A DNA stretch of 64,000 bases from Sordaria brevicollis. Its lineage: Eukaryota > Ascomycota > Sordariomycetes > Sordariales > Sordariaceae. The DNA is taken from contig JAUTDP010000004.1 in assembly GCA_033439795.1 (NCBI GenBank), forward strand, positions 1,116,001-1,180,000. The letters are read 5' to 3'. Shown here piece by piece: positions 26,401 through 41,619 of this stretch (positions are counted from its first letter, which is position 1; each line of letters opens with the position of its first letter). Below the pieces are notes generated by a model that saw only the letters and a list, made by a program, of their open reading frames with translations, was not told the DNA's origin and did not search any database. A program made the translations under genes and the position numbers.

Positions 26401-29400
26401 GGATAATTTATAACTTATAATTATAATATACGCGGAGTTTAAACGTTTAACCGCTATTTACAAATTTAACGAGGTTATTTTAACCGAAGAAATCGTTAAC
26501 GATATTTAAAATAAAGAGGGTAAAAAATATAAAAATATATTGCTAAAGAACCTTTATAATTTTATTAAAATTATAACGGGTAATAACTCCGAGGATAATA
26601 TTAAGGCTACGGTTTTAATAAAATTATTAAATTTAATAGGTAATTTTAATTAAAATATTCTTATATATAAAAAAATTATCTATTAAATTATAATAATTAA
26701 AATCGTTAAATAAATTAACTTTAATAAAATTATAAAAGAGGATATAAAAAAATTTCTTAAAAAGAATCGACGGCTAATATTATTAAAAGAGGAAATTATA
26801 ATTAAAATCCCCGAATAATATTATAAAAATATTTTAATTTTCCTACCCCAATTAACGGAGGAAATCTTACTTCATCGTATTTACGATTATAAAATTAAAT
26901 TATTATTAAACGCCAAGCCGCCTAACGTTCGCGCTCGCTTAATATCCCCTATCGAAGCCTCGATTATTAAATAATAAATTAATAATAATTTTCGTAAAAA
27001 TTTTATCCGCCCCTTATAATTAGCCGCGGTTACCCTTATCCTTTTAATTAAAAAATTGGACGGCAAAGTCCGAATTTACGTAAATTATAGAAGTATTAAT
27101 AATATTACCCTAAAATTCCGCTACTCGTTCCTACTAATTAAGGAAACTTTGGATTCGATTTATAAAATAAAGATTTTTACTAAATTAAATATTATTACTA
27201 TATTTAATTAAATACAAATTAAGGAGGGCTACGAATAATTAACCGCGTTTATTATTCACTTCAACTTATTCGAATTTTTAATTTATCCGTTTAACCTTTA
27301 AAACGCGTTAAACACGTTTTAAAACTATATTAACGACATTTTATATAATATCCTCAACGTCTACATAACCACGTATTTTAACAATATCCTAATTTATTCC
27401 AATAACGAAGAGGAATATAAATAATATATTAACGAAATTTTAGAACGAATAATTAAAATAGGATTATAAATCGATATTAATAAATATAAATTTTATATAA
27501 TACGTATAAAATATTTAAATCTAATTATTACGCCCGGTAGTATCGAAATAAATCCCGAAAAGGTTACCGCTATTATATTATAATAAATTCCCGATTTTAA
27601 ACGTTCGTTATAACGCTTCTTAAATTTTATTAATTTTTATCGACGTTTTATAAAATACTTTTCGATTATAGTAGGACTATTTTACGAATTAATTAAAAAA
27701 ATAGTACCCGTAAATTAAAAATAAATAAAGCGGTATTAAAACTTTTTCGAAGTATTAAAAAGAACCTTTACGAATAAATTAATTTTATATATTTATAATT
27801 AATTTAAATTAATTATTATAGAAACGGACGTTTTAAATTAGGCTTATAGAAGAACCTTATTACAATACGATAATAATAGTATTTTACATCCAATCGCCTA
27901 TTTTAATTAAAAATATTCCGCTGCCGAATATAATTATAATATTTATAATAAAAAATTATTAACTATTATTAAAATATTAGAGGAGTAGAAACCGGAATTT
28001 AAAAGAGTATAATAACCGTTTAAAATCTTTACGGATTATCGGAATTTAAAAATATTTATAACGAATAAATAATTAACGTCCTACTATATAAAATAATCCT
28101 AATTCTTATTTCGTTTTAATTTTATAATTAAATACCAACCGGGTTCCCTCTAAATTCACCTTAACGCTCTTAGCCGCAAATTAGAAAATATCCTTAAAAA
28201 CGTAAATAATAAACGGTTATTAATATATAATAAAGTCCTACTAAATAAGAACCTCTTCGTTAATAGCGCTTTTATTTTAAAATTAAAGGACGAACCGGAT
28301 ATAGGAAACTTCGTTAATTATAAATATAAGGTTTTAAGAGAAATAGAATTAGAAAAGTTAATAGGAATTAAATATTTATACGAATTGGATATCCTAAACG
28401 AAAAATTAATAAACGATTTAGTAACGGAATCTTATAAGAAGTTTACCTTTTTGCAAAACGTTTTAGCCTATTTATCGGACCCTAACCGTCGCGTATAATT
28501 AAAGGAAGTACGTAAATAAATAGTAAAAATTTCGTTCGCGGAATACCGCGTTATTTAAGGACGTATTTATTTTAAAAATATTATTATTATAGATTTTAAT
28601 AATTCCACTCTTTATTTATAACTCTTTCAACGTATTTACAATTCGTTATTAATAGGGTATTTAAATAGAAAAAAGACCTTTTATTTATTATTATAATCTT
28701 ATTTTTAATTAAGGATATATTAATCCATTAAAATATATTATAAAGTATACTTTTAATATATAAAAATAAAACCTTTATAATATTCCCTTTATAATTTATT
28801 AAAGTTATTGGCTATTCCTTTCGTATTATAGAAGGATATTTTTATTAATTACATTACCCCGTTAACGCCCTATTTTCGGAGGGGATAGGAATTTAAATAT
28901 ATTACGGTAATTATTAATCGGTTAATTAAAATACGTTACTTTATCCCTTATAAAATTTTAATAACGGAGGAATTAATAGAGCGTTTTATTAATAGAATTT
29001 ATAACCTTTATAACGTACCCGATACTATTATTTCCAACCGCAATATATAATTTATTTCGATATTTTAGAAGATTTTATCTTTAAAATTAAAAGTGAATTT
29101 AAAATTTTCGTCCGCTTTCTACTTATTTATTAATAATTAAATTAAACGTATTAATACCGAAATAAAATACTATTTAAAGATTTATATTAATTAGGTTTAA
29201 AACGATTAAATCGATTAATTATTAATTGCGGAATTTATAAAAAATAATACTACTTTTAAAATTATAAGAGTATCCTCCTTCTTTATTAATTATAATTTTA
29301 ACCCGCGTATAAATATCGAACCGGCTACTTTTTACCCTCTTAAATTATTAAAAGTTTAAGAGGCCAAATTCTTTAAAATTTATAAAATAATAGAACGGTT

Positions 29401-30221
29401 TAAAATTATTTTCGATTTCGTAATAATTAAAATAAAATAAATATAATAACGTTACGAAAATAATATTAATATTAAGAGGTTAAACGCCCCGGTTTATAAA
29501 CCGGGCGATATAATCCTTTTCGATATTTAAAATTTCGAAACCGGTCGCCCATACGCTAAATTTACTCCACTTTTCGAAAATCCTTTCCTAATCATTAAAA
29601 TTAATATTTATTCTATTATTTTTAAATTATTAATTAATATAAAGTACGGACGGATTTTCAACGTAAATAAAATAAAATTTTAATTACTAGCGGGGTTATT
29701 AAATTAAATATAGTAATAGTAAAATATTTACGCTAATATAGGGAGGATTATACGCTAAATAAATAATAGTAAAAATTCTTTCGAATAGGATTTTATAAAA
29801 ATCGATAAATATAAAAAGGAAAGGGGTTATTAAATATATTACGTCGTTTAGGCTCCCCTTTATAAATTTAATTAATAATTACGTATTAATATAGTAATAT
29901 ATTTAAAAAAGGTTAGGGAATTTTATAAAAAGTATCCCAACGTTTTAATATTATTAAATTAGGTTAAAGCCGAAAGGAAAAAATTTAGGGAAGAAGTATA
30001 AAAATCGGAGGAATTAAAAATACCGTCGGAAGAGGGGGATTCGCTAATAGAGAATACGGAAGCTCCGGCCGAAGAATAGAAGGAGGTAAGGAAGAGGTCG
30101 CTATAATTAAAGACCGCTATAATTATAGAAATTTTTCGAAGTATAGCGATACGTTTAATAAGGATTTTTATTATTTTATATAATAATAGTTAATTATATA
30201 ATTTTTTTTAATTAGGGGTAA

Positions 30222-30516
30222 TATTATAAGCTTAATTTAGTAATTGTACGTAATTTGGTTACGTACTTGTATTAAGGTTGTAATTATTATTGAAATAATT
30301 ATAACTTTATTCGGTTAGCCTACCGCCGCGGTTATATAGCAATATAGTCGCGGTCCCGGTTATATAATTACGCGCGCCCCGCGCGCGTATGGTTTGTACG
30401 CCGTACCTTTATAAGGGTAGCTACCCGTATATAGCTTCGTTCCTTTTCCTCTTTTCCTTCTTCGTGTAATATTGTATATTCTATTCTACCTACCTTGGTC
30501 GTGTTTACCCGTGATA
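30222..30516 (+). repeat. 3' LTR of gypsy B
   Basis: 295 bp, partner of 23156-23450. Here the left (inner) edge is converted and the right edge is better preserved, the mirror image of the 5' LTR. The CpG core is retained. Confidence 0.92.
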
Positions 30517-30521
30517 TATAT

Positions 30522-32079
30522 TAACCGAAATTAATATAATTTAATAATAAATATTAATAAAATTACTATTTATAATTTAAGGGGAATCGCTATTTATAAT
30601 TTAAAAAGTATTACCTCTTACAATTTTAAAGGAATTATTATTTCTACCCCCTATAATTTTACTCCGATAATATAGTTAGGGGGAAAATTTAATTAATTAT
30701 TTAAACCGCCGAAATAATTATTTAAATTTAATCTTTCTTCCAATTTCGACTTTCTAATTTAAAATATTATTTATATTGGAGGCTATAACGCCCAATACGC
30801 CGAAACTATTATTCATTTATACCCTAAATTACGCCCCTATTATTTAAAATCTATTATTTTTATATTAAATTCTACTTTTACTTTTATATACGCCTTTACC
30901 GAAATTATTATTAATAATAAAAAACTTCTTAAGCTTAAAAACTATTAATAAGCTCGCAATTCCCCTTATTAATTAAAATAGTAATAAATTATAAGCGCCG
31001 AATATAAATTTCTAATATATAATAATATTTGGACTTTAATCTCTAGACCTTTAAAATATAAAATTCTTTTGGGAAAATAGGTATATAAATTAAAAATTAG
31101 TATTAATTGCGAAATTATCTATTATAAAGCCTATTAAATTATCCGTAATTTTAAATAAATAAAAGGAATCGATTATAACGAAATTTTCGTAATAGTAATT
31201 AAACCTATATTATATAAAATTATCTTTACTATTACTATTATATTCGATTTAGAATTCGAATAAATAGATATTTAAATAGCCTTCTTATATAGTATAATTA
31301 TAGAAGAAATTTACGTAAAATAACCCCCCGGCTTCGATAATAATTCTAATTTAATATATCGTTTTAATAAAGTCTTATACGGCTTAAAATAATTACCCCG
31401 TATTTAGTATTAAATATTATTTACCTTCTTAAAAGAATAAAGTTTTAAATCTTTTATTACTAATAACGGTATTTTCTATAAAGGATAGACCTATATTATT
31501 ATTTACGTTAATAATTTATTAATCGCCGGCCCCTCTAAAATTAAAATTAGGGAATTTAAAGAAGCTTTTAGTAAACGGTTCTAAATAATTAATATAAGAC
31601 TATATTCCTTTTATTTAAATATAATAATAATTCGCGACCGGGTAAATTACGTTATTCGCTTATTTTAAAAAATATATATCGAAAAGATTTTATAGAATTT
31701 TTACCTCTAGGATATTAACCCTATTAAAATTCCTATATCGATAATTAAAATATTAAAACCGCCTTCGGACTTTAAAGCTCCCTAAAAAGATAAAGTATAA
31801 TATATTAACGGTATTAAATGTTTAATATATATAATATTAGGAATTCGCCTTAATATTATATTTATTATATCCTATTATAGTAAATATATATCTAACTTTA
31901 TTAAAGCGTATATTATTACCGTAAAACGGATTTTTAAATATTTATGAAATTCGTTTACTCTAGAATTTATTTATACCGGCCCGATTTATAATTTAAAAGG
32001 ATTTATAAACGTCGATTAAGCGGGAAATATTTAAAAACGACGTTCAACCTTAAATTACCTATTTAATATAAATAATAAT
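30522..32079 (+). other. Copia segment 3: reverse transcriptase and start of RNase H, decayed
   Basis: Belongs to the copia element between insertions B and D. Readable RT motifs include EEIYVK.PPGF, then LYGLK, and YVNN in place of YVDD at 31504-31515. A copia RNase H start (GFINVD.AGN..KRRST-like) runs up to the D insertion at 32079 and continues at 41861. Confidence 0.8.
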
Positions 32080-32315
32080 TGTAACGGCGCGAGGCCTTTA
32101 CACGTTTAAGGATAGAGCGAAGCATACGTTGGATCGAAAATATTGAATTGAAGATGAAGGGAAACTTCTAAATGCGGAAGGTAAGATGTACTAGTCGAGG
32201 TTTTATATTTAAACCCAGCGATAAGTAAATAGTAACGATAAGTAATTATTAACGATAATCCTAATAATAAGTAATTATAACGTTATATAAGGACCTTAAT
32301 AGCTATACCGTTATA
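32080..32315. repeat. LTR of element D (left)
   Basis: 236 bp, aligning end to end with 41620-41855. The left edge is well preserved, the right edge AT-converted. Confidence 0.92.
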
Positions 32316-32344
32316 TTCCCCCCCTAAAGAAGAAACTTCAACCC

Positions 32345-32630
32345 TATTACAGGATTATACCTGTGCCATACCCAGTATACGTACTAACCACCTATATAGG
32401 TGCCTAGATCCCTAGCGACCATTCCCAACCATAGCACGCATACTATAATTCGATATAATCTAAATCTAATCACTTATAATCACGTATAGTATTATATAAG
32501 TGCGTATAAATTAGGGTATAAATTCGCGCCCATATATTTAATCCTCCGTATATACTTCTCCCTTCCCTTCCTTTATATAATAATACATATTTTATTATAT
32601 ATTTAATAATATTAATACTATCCTTTAATA
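32345..32630 (+). repeat. 5' LTR of gypsy C
   Basis: 286 bp, partner of 39744-40029. The left 120 bases are GC-normal; the rest is AT-converted. Confidence 0.9.
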
Positions 32631-35600
32631 ATTTATTACACCTACTTTAACGCTACGCGTATAATTTTCGAAGAAGATTAATCGTTAATTATATTAATTA
32701 GTATTAAAATTTATTTCTTTAATAATTAACGCTCTAACGACGGTCCTACGGTTAATTTAAATTAAATAATTACTAAAACGAATATTATTACTACGGTCGT
32801 TCGTATTCTCTTTTCCTTTATACTTATTAAAATATATTAATTTAAGCGATTAATATCCGATTTAATCCCCGCTATAATTATTAATACCTTCGTCGCGGCT
32901 ATTACGCTTTTTAAAATTAAAAATATCGACCCCCGTAATATCGAATTCTAAAATTAATTTATTAATATTATTTATACGTTTAATAACGATTTTATTATTA
33001 TCCCGGTCTTTATTACTTAAATTTTTAATTTAAATAATTACTTTATATTCCCGGCCGCCGCTTATACGTTCGCCCGCTTTATATAATCTAACGTTATTTT
33101 TATTACCGCCGAATTTTAAAATATTAAGGAGGACTTTTAATAATTTAAGGATAAGAATAATTAATTACGCTAAGATTTTAATTAATTCTGTATTCTAATT
33201 TAAAATAAAGATTAGATTAATACGATTTTTAATATTAATTTCGCAATTCTTAGAGCTAATTATACCCTTTAATTCTTAGACGCCGCCGTTAAATAATAAA
33301 TTTAGTATAACGTTTATAAATAGGCCTTCGCTAACGTAGCCTCTTAATATAACGATATTGTTAACGATTTTTAAATTCGTTTAATTACCTTTTAATAAAG
33401 CCTATTCGACGTTTAAAAGCATTATTCTAACTTTAAAATTAATTCCTAAAATATAATTAAGTGTAAAATAATTAAATATTAGAAAATAATTAACGACCTT
33501 CGCTAATATTTATTTAAACCTACCGACCCCGCGTCCGTACCTTTGCCTAACGATAATAATAATAATAATTCCAATTCTAATTTTAATAATTCTAAATCCG
33601 AATTTAATAATATAATTATTAACGACCCGGTTAAAGGTAATAGCGGTAGCGGCTATAGGTCGGTATTATATATCGTCGTTTCCCCCGCTTTCGATAATAT
33701 TAATAAAATTCCTAAAAAAATTACCAAATTTCGTTAATAGTGCGTTAATATTCTATTCGCTTTTAAAAATAAACTTTCCGCCTTTAAAATTGAAGATATT
33801 AAATTTTCCTTAATTTCCCACTCCTTTTATAATAAACCTTAGGAGGTAATCGAACCCGAATTTATTAAAATTCTATTTAATAAATTAATTAAATAATTTA
33901 TTACTTTCGATTTATTTAAATAAATAGTTAATAAATATAATAACGTCGATATTATAATTTAAATTCGTTATAAATTCGAAGATTTAAAAATAGGTAAAAT
34001 AAAATAGTTTAATTTCGAAAATAAATTTATTACTATTATCGAACGTTATTAATTTAATAATAATATAAAAATCTATTACTTTTATTAACGTTTAACCGAG
34101 CGTTTTCGTAATATTATTGCTCTATAGTACCCTTAGTTTAAAGATAATAAATTCGACGAATAGTTCGAAATAACCCGCGACTTCGTTAAATAGTTCGAAT
34201 AGAAGGATTAATATAATAAAATCGTTAACCCCTATTATAAGTCCAATATTAATAATTCTATTACCGGCTCTAATTCCGCTTTTAATAATATGAGCGGCTT
34301 TATTCCCGAATTTACTATTAATAAAGGCGGTACCGCTATAAATTTCGACTCTATATTCGCTTTTAACGTTTAAATCTCCCGTATAATCAATAACGACGTA
34401 TTTTAATACTATATAAAAACTAGTATTTATACTCGCTATAATTATAAAAGCTATTTTTCTATTAAATATAAAGGTTATATTTAATTTAAAAAGGAAGTAC
34501 CCGAGTATAAATTACGTAAAAAGAGAGAAAAAAAGAAGAAAAAAAAGAAAGATAAAAAGGAAAAGGAGAAAAATAATAATAATAATAATAATTAATAATA
34601 ACGCCTTACTTAAAATTAGTATGGATACGATTAATATAATTATTATAACGTTAATATTATAAATATTCCCGCTTTTAATATTCCGGCTCCTAATTACTTT
34701 ATATTATAATAATAGCCTACTTACTACCTTACCCCTATATACCCTTACAGCTTCGTAGGCCCGGTTATAAATAACGAAAACGGCTTTATTAATAATTAAG
34801 GAAATATATAGCCTTCCGCTTAAATTGTAATTAGAAACCAATATTTATTAAATATAAATAAAAAGGAAGATAATTAAAAAATATCTTTATAATTAAATTT
34901 AAAATTATTAAAATTAATAAATTTTCTATAAATAGCCGTTATAAATACCCTAATTTATTAAATCTTTTTATTTATTTATTTTATAAATTATATAAAATAT
35001 ATTATACTGTATTCGTTAATAACGGTTATACTACTTTAGGATTTATTAATTATTATTTTATTTTACGTAATAATTTCCCAATTTTCAAATTCCAATTCCC
35101 TAAATTCCTATATTTCGCTAATAATTAAACGAAGGGGAATATTACGCATTTTAATCGTTTAATTATAAATATTAGCGTATATTATAAATTTATTAATTTC
35201 CTTATTTACGACCTTATAAAGAATAACCTTATTATTTTTAGATACCCGTAATTAATTTATTACGCCCTTAATATTAATTAACTTAGTAATCGCCTTATTT
35301 TCGGCTCCGCCTACGAATAATACGGTTATTTTCCCTTAAAAATACTCTACTACCTATATTATATACCGTTATTACGTAAATACAACGTCAATATACCTTT
35401 AATTATTATTCCTAATAGTATACCCTCCGTTATTATTTTTAAGAACTCCTTTAGGATATAATTAATATATTAAAAACCTTCCGTTTTAAATATCCTTAAT
35501 AAAAGAAAGCCGGATACCTCCGCCTTATTATTAGAGGCCGTTTATTAAATTTTTATTTCCGCAATTGTTAAATATACCGTTTATTAATATTTTAATAAAT

Positions 35601-38600
35601 TTAAATAGAAAATCGCTAATAGAATAGGTACGGTCTTTATTAATAAAGTTATTAATAATTAAATTTTTATATTAATCGTTATAATACGTTACTACCCCTT
35701 TCCCCTATTACGTATAATCCCTATATTATATTACCTAATTGGAGGGGTATATACCTCTTTCCCCGATTATCGAACGCCGGTCTACTTTTATTATATCCTT
35801 AAAGGACCTTTCGACTTAATTAATATTAAAGAATTCCTAGTAATTATATTTAATTAATTCGCCGAAAAATATAAACTTTAAATTATTTATATAACGAGGG
35901 CGAATATAATAAAAAATATTTAATATATAATGGATAAGGATAAAATAATAGAAGAAAAAGGCGCCCTAACCCCGAACGTAATTAATAATAACTTTACGGT
36001 TAATATAATTAAAAATATTATAAATAATAAAGTAATTTATTATAAAAAGTTCTTTAGTAGTAATTATTATATTTAAATCGATATATTCTATAATATTAGA
36101 AGTAAAAAAGTTATTAAAATAATTAAAATTTCTACTTTAATTATATTTATAAGCGATATTTTTAATTTTTAAATTTATAAAAAGATTATTAACCGTTACT
36201 TTACTACTAATAGTATTAATATTAGTAAGATTACGTTTAAAAATATTATTAAATTTTACGAAAAAGTAAATAAACCCTTAAAAATTAACGTTTAAATTTA
36301 ATAAAAATTATTTTAATAATACTAGTAATAGACGAGTAATTTTCGCTAGGAAAGCGTTAATACGTTACCCTCTAACCGGTTTTACGATTTTAAATTCGAA
36401 TTCAAACTTGGTATTATATTACCCGTTTCCCGTAATTATATTTTTAGTTTAAAAAAATTTAACGTTATTAAAAAATAAATCGATAATAATTTAAAGAAGA
36501 AATTTATCTAACCGTTATAATTAGAAGCTTCCGCTTTTATATTTTTAATTAAAAAGTTAGGAGGAGGAGTCCGCGTTTATATTAATTACCGAAGTATTAA
36601 TAATATTACCTTTAAATCCTATTACCTATTTCCGTTTATTAAAAAGATATTCGACGTTATTTATTATATTAAAATTTTTATTAAATTAAATATTATTATT
36701 ATTTTTAACCGGGTTTATATTAAGGAAGGTTACGAATAATTAATTGCGTTTATAATAAGGTTTAAGCTATTCGAATCTTTAATTATACTTTTTGGCCTTT
36801 AGAACGCCTTTAACGCCTTTTAGAATTATATTAACGATATTTTATATAATATCCTTAACGTTTATACAACCGCCTATTTCGATAATATCTTTATATATTC
36901 TAATAACGAAAAGGATTACGAATAATATATTAACGACGTTTTCGAACGTTTAATTAAAGTTAATTTAAACGTAAATATTAATAAATATAAATTCTATATA
37001 AAATATACGAAATACTTCGGCCTAATTATTATATTAGGCGGTATCGAAATAAATCCAAATAAAATTAAAATTATATTCGATTAAACGCCCCTTTAATTTA
37101 AGAAATCGCTTTAATAATTCCTTAGCTTCGCGAACTTCTATTAGCGTTTTATTAAGGCATTTTCGACAATAGTATCCCCGTTATACGAATTAATAAAGAA
37201 AGACGCATTATAATTATAATTTAACCGTTATTAATCCGCTTTTAATATATTAAAAAAGGCTTTCGCGACCGGACCCGTATTAAAGATTTACAATTGGATT
37301 AAAAAGACCGTAATTGAAATAAATATATCTAATTAAATAATAAAGGGTACGCTTTTATAATATAGTAACGACGGAATATTATATCTAATCGCTTATTTTT
37401 TAATAAAATATATAACTTAGGAGTATAATTATAACGTTTATAATAAAGAATTTTTAATTATTATTAAGGCGTTAAAGGAGTAATAATTCGAATTTAAAGG
37501 AGTATAATAATTATTTAATATTTTAATAAATTATAAAAATTTAAAGACTTTTATAATTAATAAGTAATTTATATAGCGGTATATACGCTAGTTGTAATTT
37601 TTATTACATTTTAATTTTTAAATTCAATATACCCTAGGATCGAAGAATTTACGCCCCGATACCTTTAATAGGAAGCCTAATAATATTTTTACGAATATTA
37701 AAGACGAATACTTCGCCGCCTATTAACGTACCCTTCTTTAACCCTTATAATTTATAAACGGTTATTTCGACGAAGAAAACCCAGCCTTTTATTACTCCCT
37801 CTCCTTAATAAGCAATTACGAAGATAAATCGATTAACGATATTATTTTAAATAATTACGAAAATTCTATATTCTTTTAAAAAATAATCTCCGCCCTAAAT
37901 GATTTAAATAACTATAATTAATTAATTTTAATTCGTAAAATCCTTTATAAAATTTTTAACGAATATTAAAGTACCTTTAATAATATTATTAAATAGCGCG
38001 ACCGTATAATAATCGACCTTTATAATAAAGAATTCTAATTCTAATTAATTAATTGCTAATATAATTCATTTAACGTAAATTACCCTAATCGTAACGCTAT
38101 TTATAAATTCCTATTCCGAGAATTCTATTAGGAAGGTATAGTTAACGACGTATATATATTTTATAAAGTTTATTTACTTTATATAAAAATTAAATTCCTT
38201 AAATATAATTCCGCCGGCCTTTTTAAAACCCTACCCGTTACGTTAGCTCCCTAAATCCGTATTTCCGTCGATTACGTTATTCTACTCCCCGGTAATTTCT
38301 ACTTTAATTAAGAATTTAAATATATTTATATCGTTATTAACCGGTTAATAAAAATATAATACTTTATACTAATAATTATATTATTAGTAAAAAAATTAAC
38401 CGAACGTTTTATTAATTACGTTTATTACTTTTATAACCTTTTAAATTCTATCCTTTCGGATAAAAATATTTAATTCGTATTACGATTCTAATCTTCTTTA
38501 TATTAGCGCCTAGGTATTAAATATACTTTAACCTCCGCTTTCTACCTTTAAACGAATACCTAAACCGAATATATTAACGTAGAAATAGAATAATACTTCC

Positions 38601-39743
38601 GATTATATATTAATTAAGTATAAACCGATTAAGTTAAATAATTTCCCCTTATAAAATTCGCTAATAATAATATAATATCCTCGTTAATAGGCCTATTACC
38701 TTTTTTCGCTAATTATAATTATTACCTCTATATAAGCATTGAATTTCGTAACCCCTTACCGTTAACGTTATTACCCGTATAATTAAAAGAATATTATAAA
38801 ATTAACGAATTCGCCGACCATTTCTATAAAATTTAGGATTTTATAATTTAATAAATTAAATACAATTAGGACCGGTATAAAGAAAACGTTAATAAAAAAC
38901 GGGTCGATTTAATAAAATATAAGGAAGGGGATACCGTCCTATTCGATACGTTTAACCTAATTAACGGTTACTTATATACTAAATTCTCCCCCCGCTAAGA
39001 AAAACTATTTAAAATTTTAAAAGCGGATTTATATATTATTAAATTACAACTACCTAATAATATAAAATATTCGCTAATTTTCTATATTTCGATAATTTAA
39101 TATTAAACCGGTTAAAATCTCTTTAATTAAATCGTTAATTCTAATATTTATATTAATAAAGGTAAAGTTATAATTCGTACCAACGATTATAAAAAATATA
39201 TTAAATAAAAATTCGATAAATTATTAAATATTAAATAGAAAGGAGAGAATTATTATTAATACTATTTAATTAAATAAAAGGGCGACTACAACCCTATTTA
39301 AAAAAAGGTCGATAATATTATCGATTATAAGGTACGTTTTTAAGAATTTTATTATAATTACTCCAATAAATTAATATCGCCCTACGTTAAAGAGCTTTTC
39401 GACTGCTTCGAATAAAAAGGAAAATACTCGATAATAAACCCCGTTATTTATAATAAGTAATCCGACGCTAATACCGAACCCTACGCTTTATATTACTATT
39501 CCGCCTACTTAGCGTAACGATTCGCTATTTCTAAAATAGGGCTATTACTAACCGAAAAAGAGGTAGAGGAAGGATTTATAAAAGTAACGACGAAGATTAT
39601 ACAATTTTTAATAAATAAATAATTTAAGATATAATTAACGTTACGGTTAAAAATATTTAATAAATTAATAAAGGATTCTAAATTATAATTATACGTATAT
39701 ATAAATTTTTTTAATTTTATAAATTTCTTTTAAAGGGGGATAA

Positions 39744-40029
39744 TATTATAGAATTATACTTATATTATACCTAATATACGTACTAATTACTTATATAGGT
39801 ATTTAAATCCCTAGCGACTATTCTCGACTATAGTACGTATACTATAGTTCGATATAATTTAAATTTAATTACCTATAATTATGTACAATATTACGTAGGT
39901 GCGTACGGATTAGGGTATAAGCTCGCGCCTATATATCCAATCCTCCGCACACACTTCTCCCTTCCCTTCCTTCGTGCAATAACATATATTTTATTATATA
40001 TTTAACGGTGCTAACGCTGTCCCTTGATA
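39744..40029 (+). repeat. 3' LTR of gypsy C
   Basis: 286 bp. The left part is AT-converted; the right part, up to CCCTTGATA, is better preserved. The block CCTTCCTTCGTGCAAT resembles the end of the solo LTR and of the gypsy B LTR. Confidence 0.9.
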
Positions 40030-40034
40030 AACCT

Positions 40035-41619
40035 TAAAAGCGTTAAGAATTTATTTATATATAAAAATCCCAATCTCTTTTAATTATTCTAGATTTATAT
40101 TTATAAGCTATTAAAGTTCTATTTAATATTACTTAGTATAATATTATTCTAATTCCGTAATACGGGCGTCGAAATCGTCGTAAGAACTATAAAATGAGAT
40201 ATTATTATCCTTAATCTTAGGGATATACGTAAAGTCGAGGGAATTAAAACGAACATTAATATTTCTAATTTCTATATAATCGTTTCTATTACCGGTATAA
40301 TATATATTTTAGGACGAAGAATTGTAATTATAATTATTCGAATAATTAAATAAAATAATAATTATTTTTCCGCTAATAAGTTTTTAAATTTTAAAGACGA
40401 ATTCGTTATAATTCCTAAGTATTAAAATAAGCCGAAATTTCTTACAGATATCCTATAAAATTATATAGCGAATAAAAGCGAATTTAATATCCTCCGGCTA
40501 TTTATTAACTTTAATAGCGTAAAACTAGCGTTCGAATTTAATTAAAAAAGTAATAAATAATTTATTTTTAATTTATTTAAAGTTCTAAAAACGTTCTTAG
40601 GTTTAATAAACTTTATTAAGGTTATCGAAATATTTAGATAATTCTTTAAGTAAAATTTAAATATTATAAATATAAAATTTATTTATTTAAATAAAGAAAT
40701 AAAAGAGAAGGGATTAAATCTTCGGGTTTAAATATAAATAAACGTAAAAAAATTAAATTTCCTCTAAATTAAAGGCTTATTTATCGATACGTAATTTCGT
40801 AATTATTATAAACTTTTAAAATTCGAAAGTATATTAAGTACTAATAAATTTATTAACGTTAGGGAATATTATTTTAATAAATTTATTATTAAATATAAAT
40901 TCTAGCTTAAAAATTCGAATATATAAAACGTTTAATTTATTATAATACGTATAAATTCTTTAATTTATAATAAAAAGCGGATTAACGCTTATATTAATGG
41001 TAAATATTTATAATTTACCGAAAGTAATATTGGAAATTATTTGAAAAAAAGAATATTTTAAAATATTTTTTTTTTTTTTAATATTTTATAGTTTTTAAAG
41101 TAATAAAAGAAAATAGTAGCGCGTTTAAAGTAGAACGCGTAAATACGTAAAGTTGAACTTTTATTATAAAGTTTAAAGAAGTAAATAGGACGAATTTTAA
41201 ATAAATAATAAATTACCGTAAAGCGCCTATATTTATACCGTAACTTTCGTATTTATTTTTAATTAATTAGGGTAATAAACGTATTTATAATTTTAAATAC
41301 ATTAAGGTATTATATTTTAATTATTAATTTTACCTATAAAATTAGGTCCTTTTATAGGAAAAGAAAAAAAATATTATTTAATTAATTAGAAATTAGTTCA
41401 ATCGAAATACGAATCCGGTAATATAATTTCGGTTATTCGAAAGATTAAATAGTAATATTTTTACCGTAAAATTATTTATTATTTACTATAAAGCGTCGAA
41501 TTGGTTAATTGGATCGTAATAATATAATCCGTATCGTTAACGCTAAAACGAATATATAAAAAAAATTTAATATTTATACGACCTAAACGCATAAACGTGT
41601 AAGAGAAGGAATTTAATAT
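40035..41619. other. Internal region of element D
   Basis: AT-converted, non-coding as it stands. It contains a poly-T run near 41067-41080 and no conserved retroelement motif that I can read on either strand. It might be a decayed gag or a non-coding filler of a TRIM/LARD-like element. Confidence 0.5.

Larger units (their letters stand above)
23156..30516 (+). mobile_element. Gypsy B: RIP-mutated Ty3/gypsy-type element inside the copia element
   Basis: LTRs of 295 bp (23156-23450 and 30222-30516) start TGTCATAGG or TATTATAAG and end GTAATA or GTGATA, with target duplication TATAT (23151-23155 and 30517-30521). On the plus strand, reverse transcriptase occupies about 27000-27560, with the lead-in IKKLDGKVRIYVNYRS, and the catalytic motif reads YFNN at 27374-27385. 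RNase H-like sequence follows near 27770-28100, and integrase is expected near 28600-29300. A degraded polypurine stretch (AGGGGTAA) precedes the 3' LTR. No open frame survives. Confidence 0.92.
32345..40029 (+). mobile_element. Gypsy C: RIP-mutated Ty3/gypsy-type element nested in element D
   Basis: LTRs of 286 bp (32345-32630 and 39744-40029), with target duplication AACCC (32340-32344) and AACCT (40030-40034); the single difference is a C to T change. It inserted only 29 bp inside D's left LTR. On the plus strand, reverse transcriptase lies at about 36540-37090 (lead-in IKKLGGGVRVYINYRS; catalytic motif YFDN at 36875-36886). RNase H-like sequence follows (about 37250-37570) and integrase is expected after that. 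The polypurine tract AAAGGGGGATAA precedes the 3' LTR. Its RT lead-in is close to that of gypsy B, so B and C are related families. Confidence 0.9.
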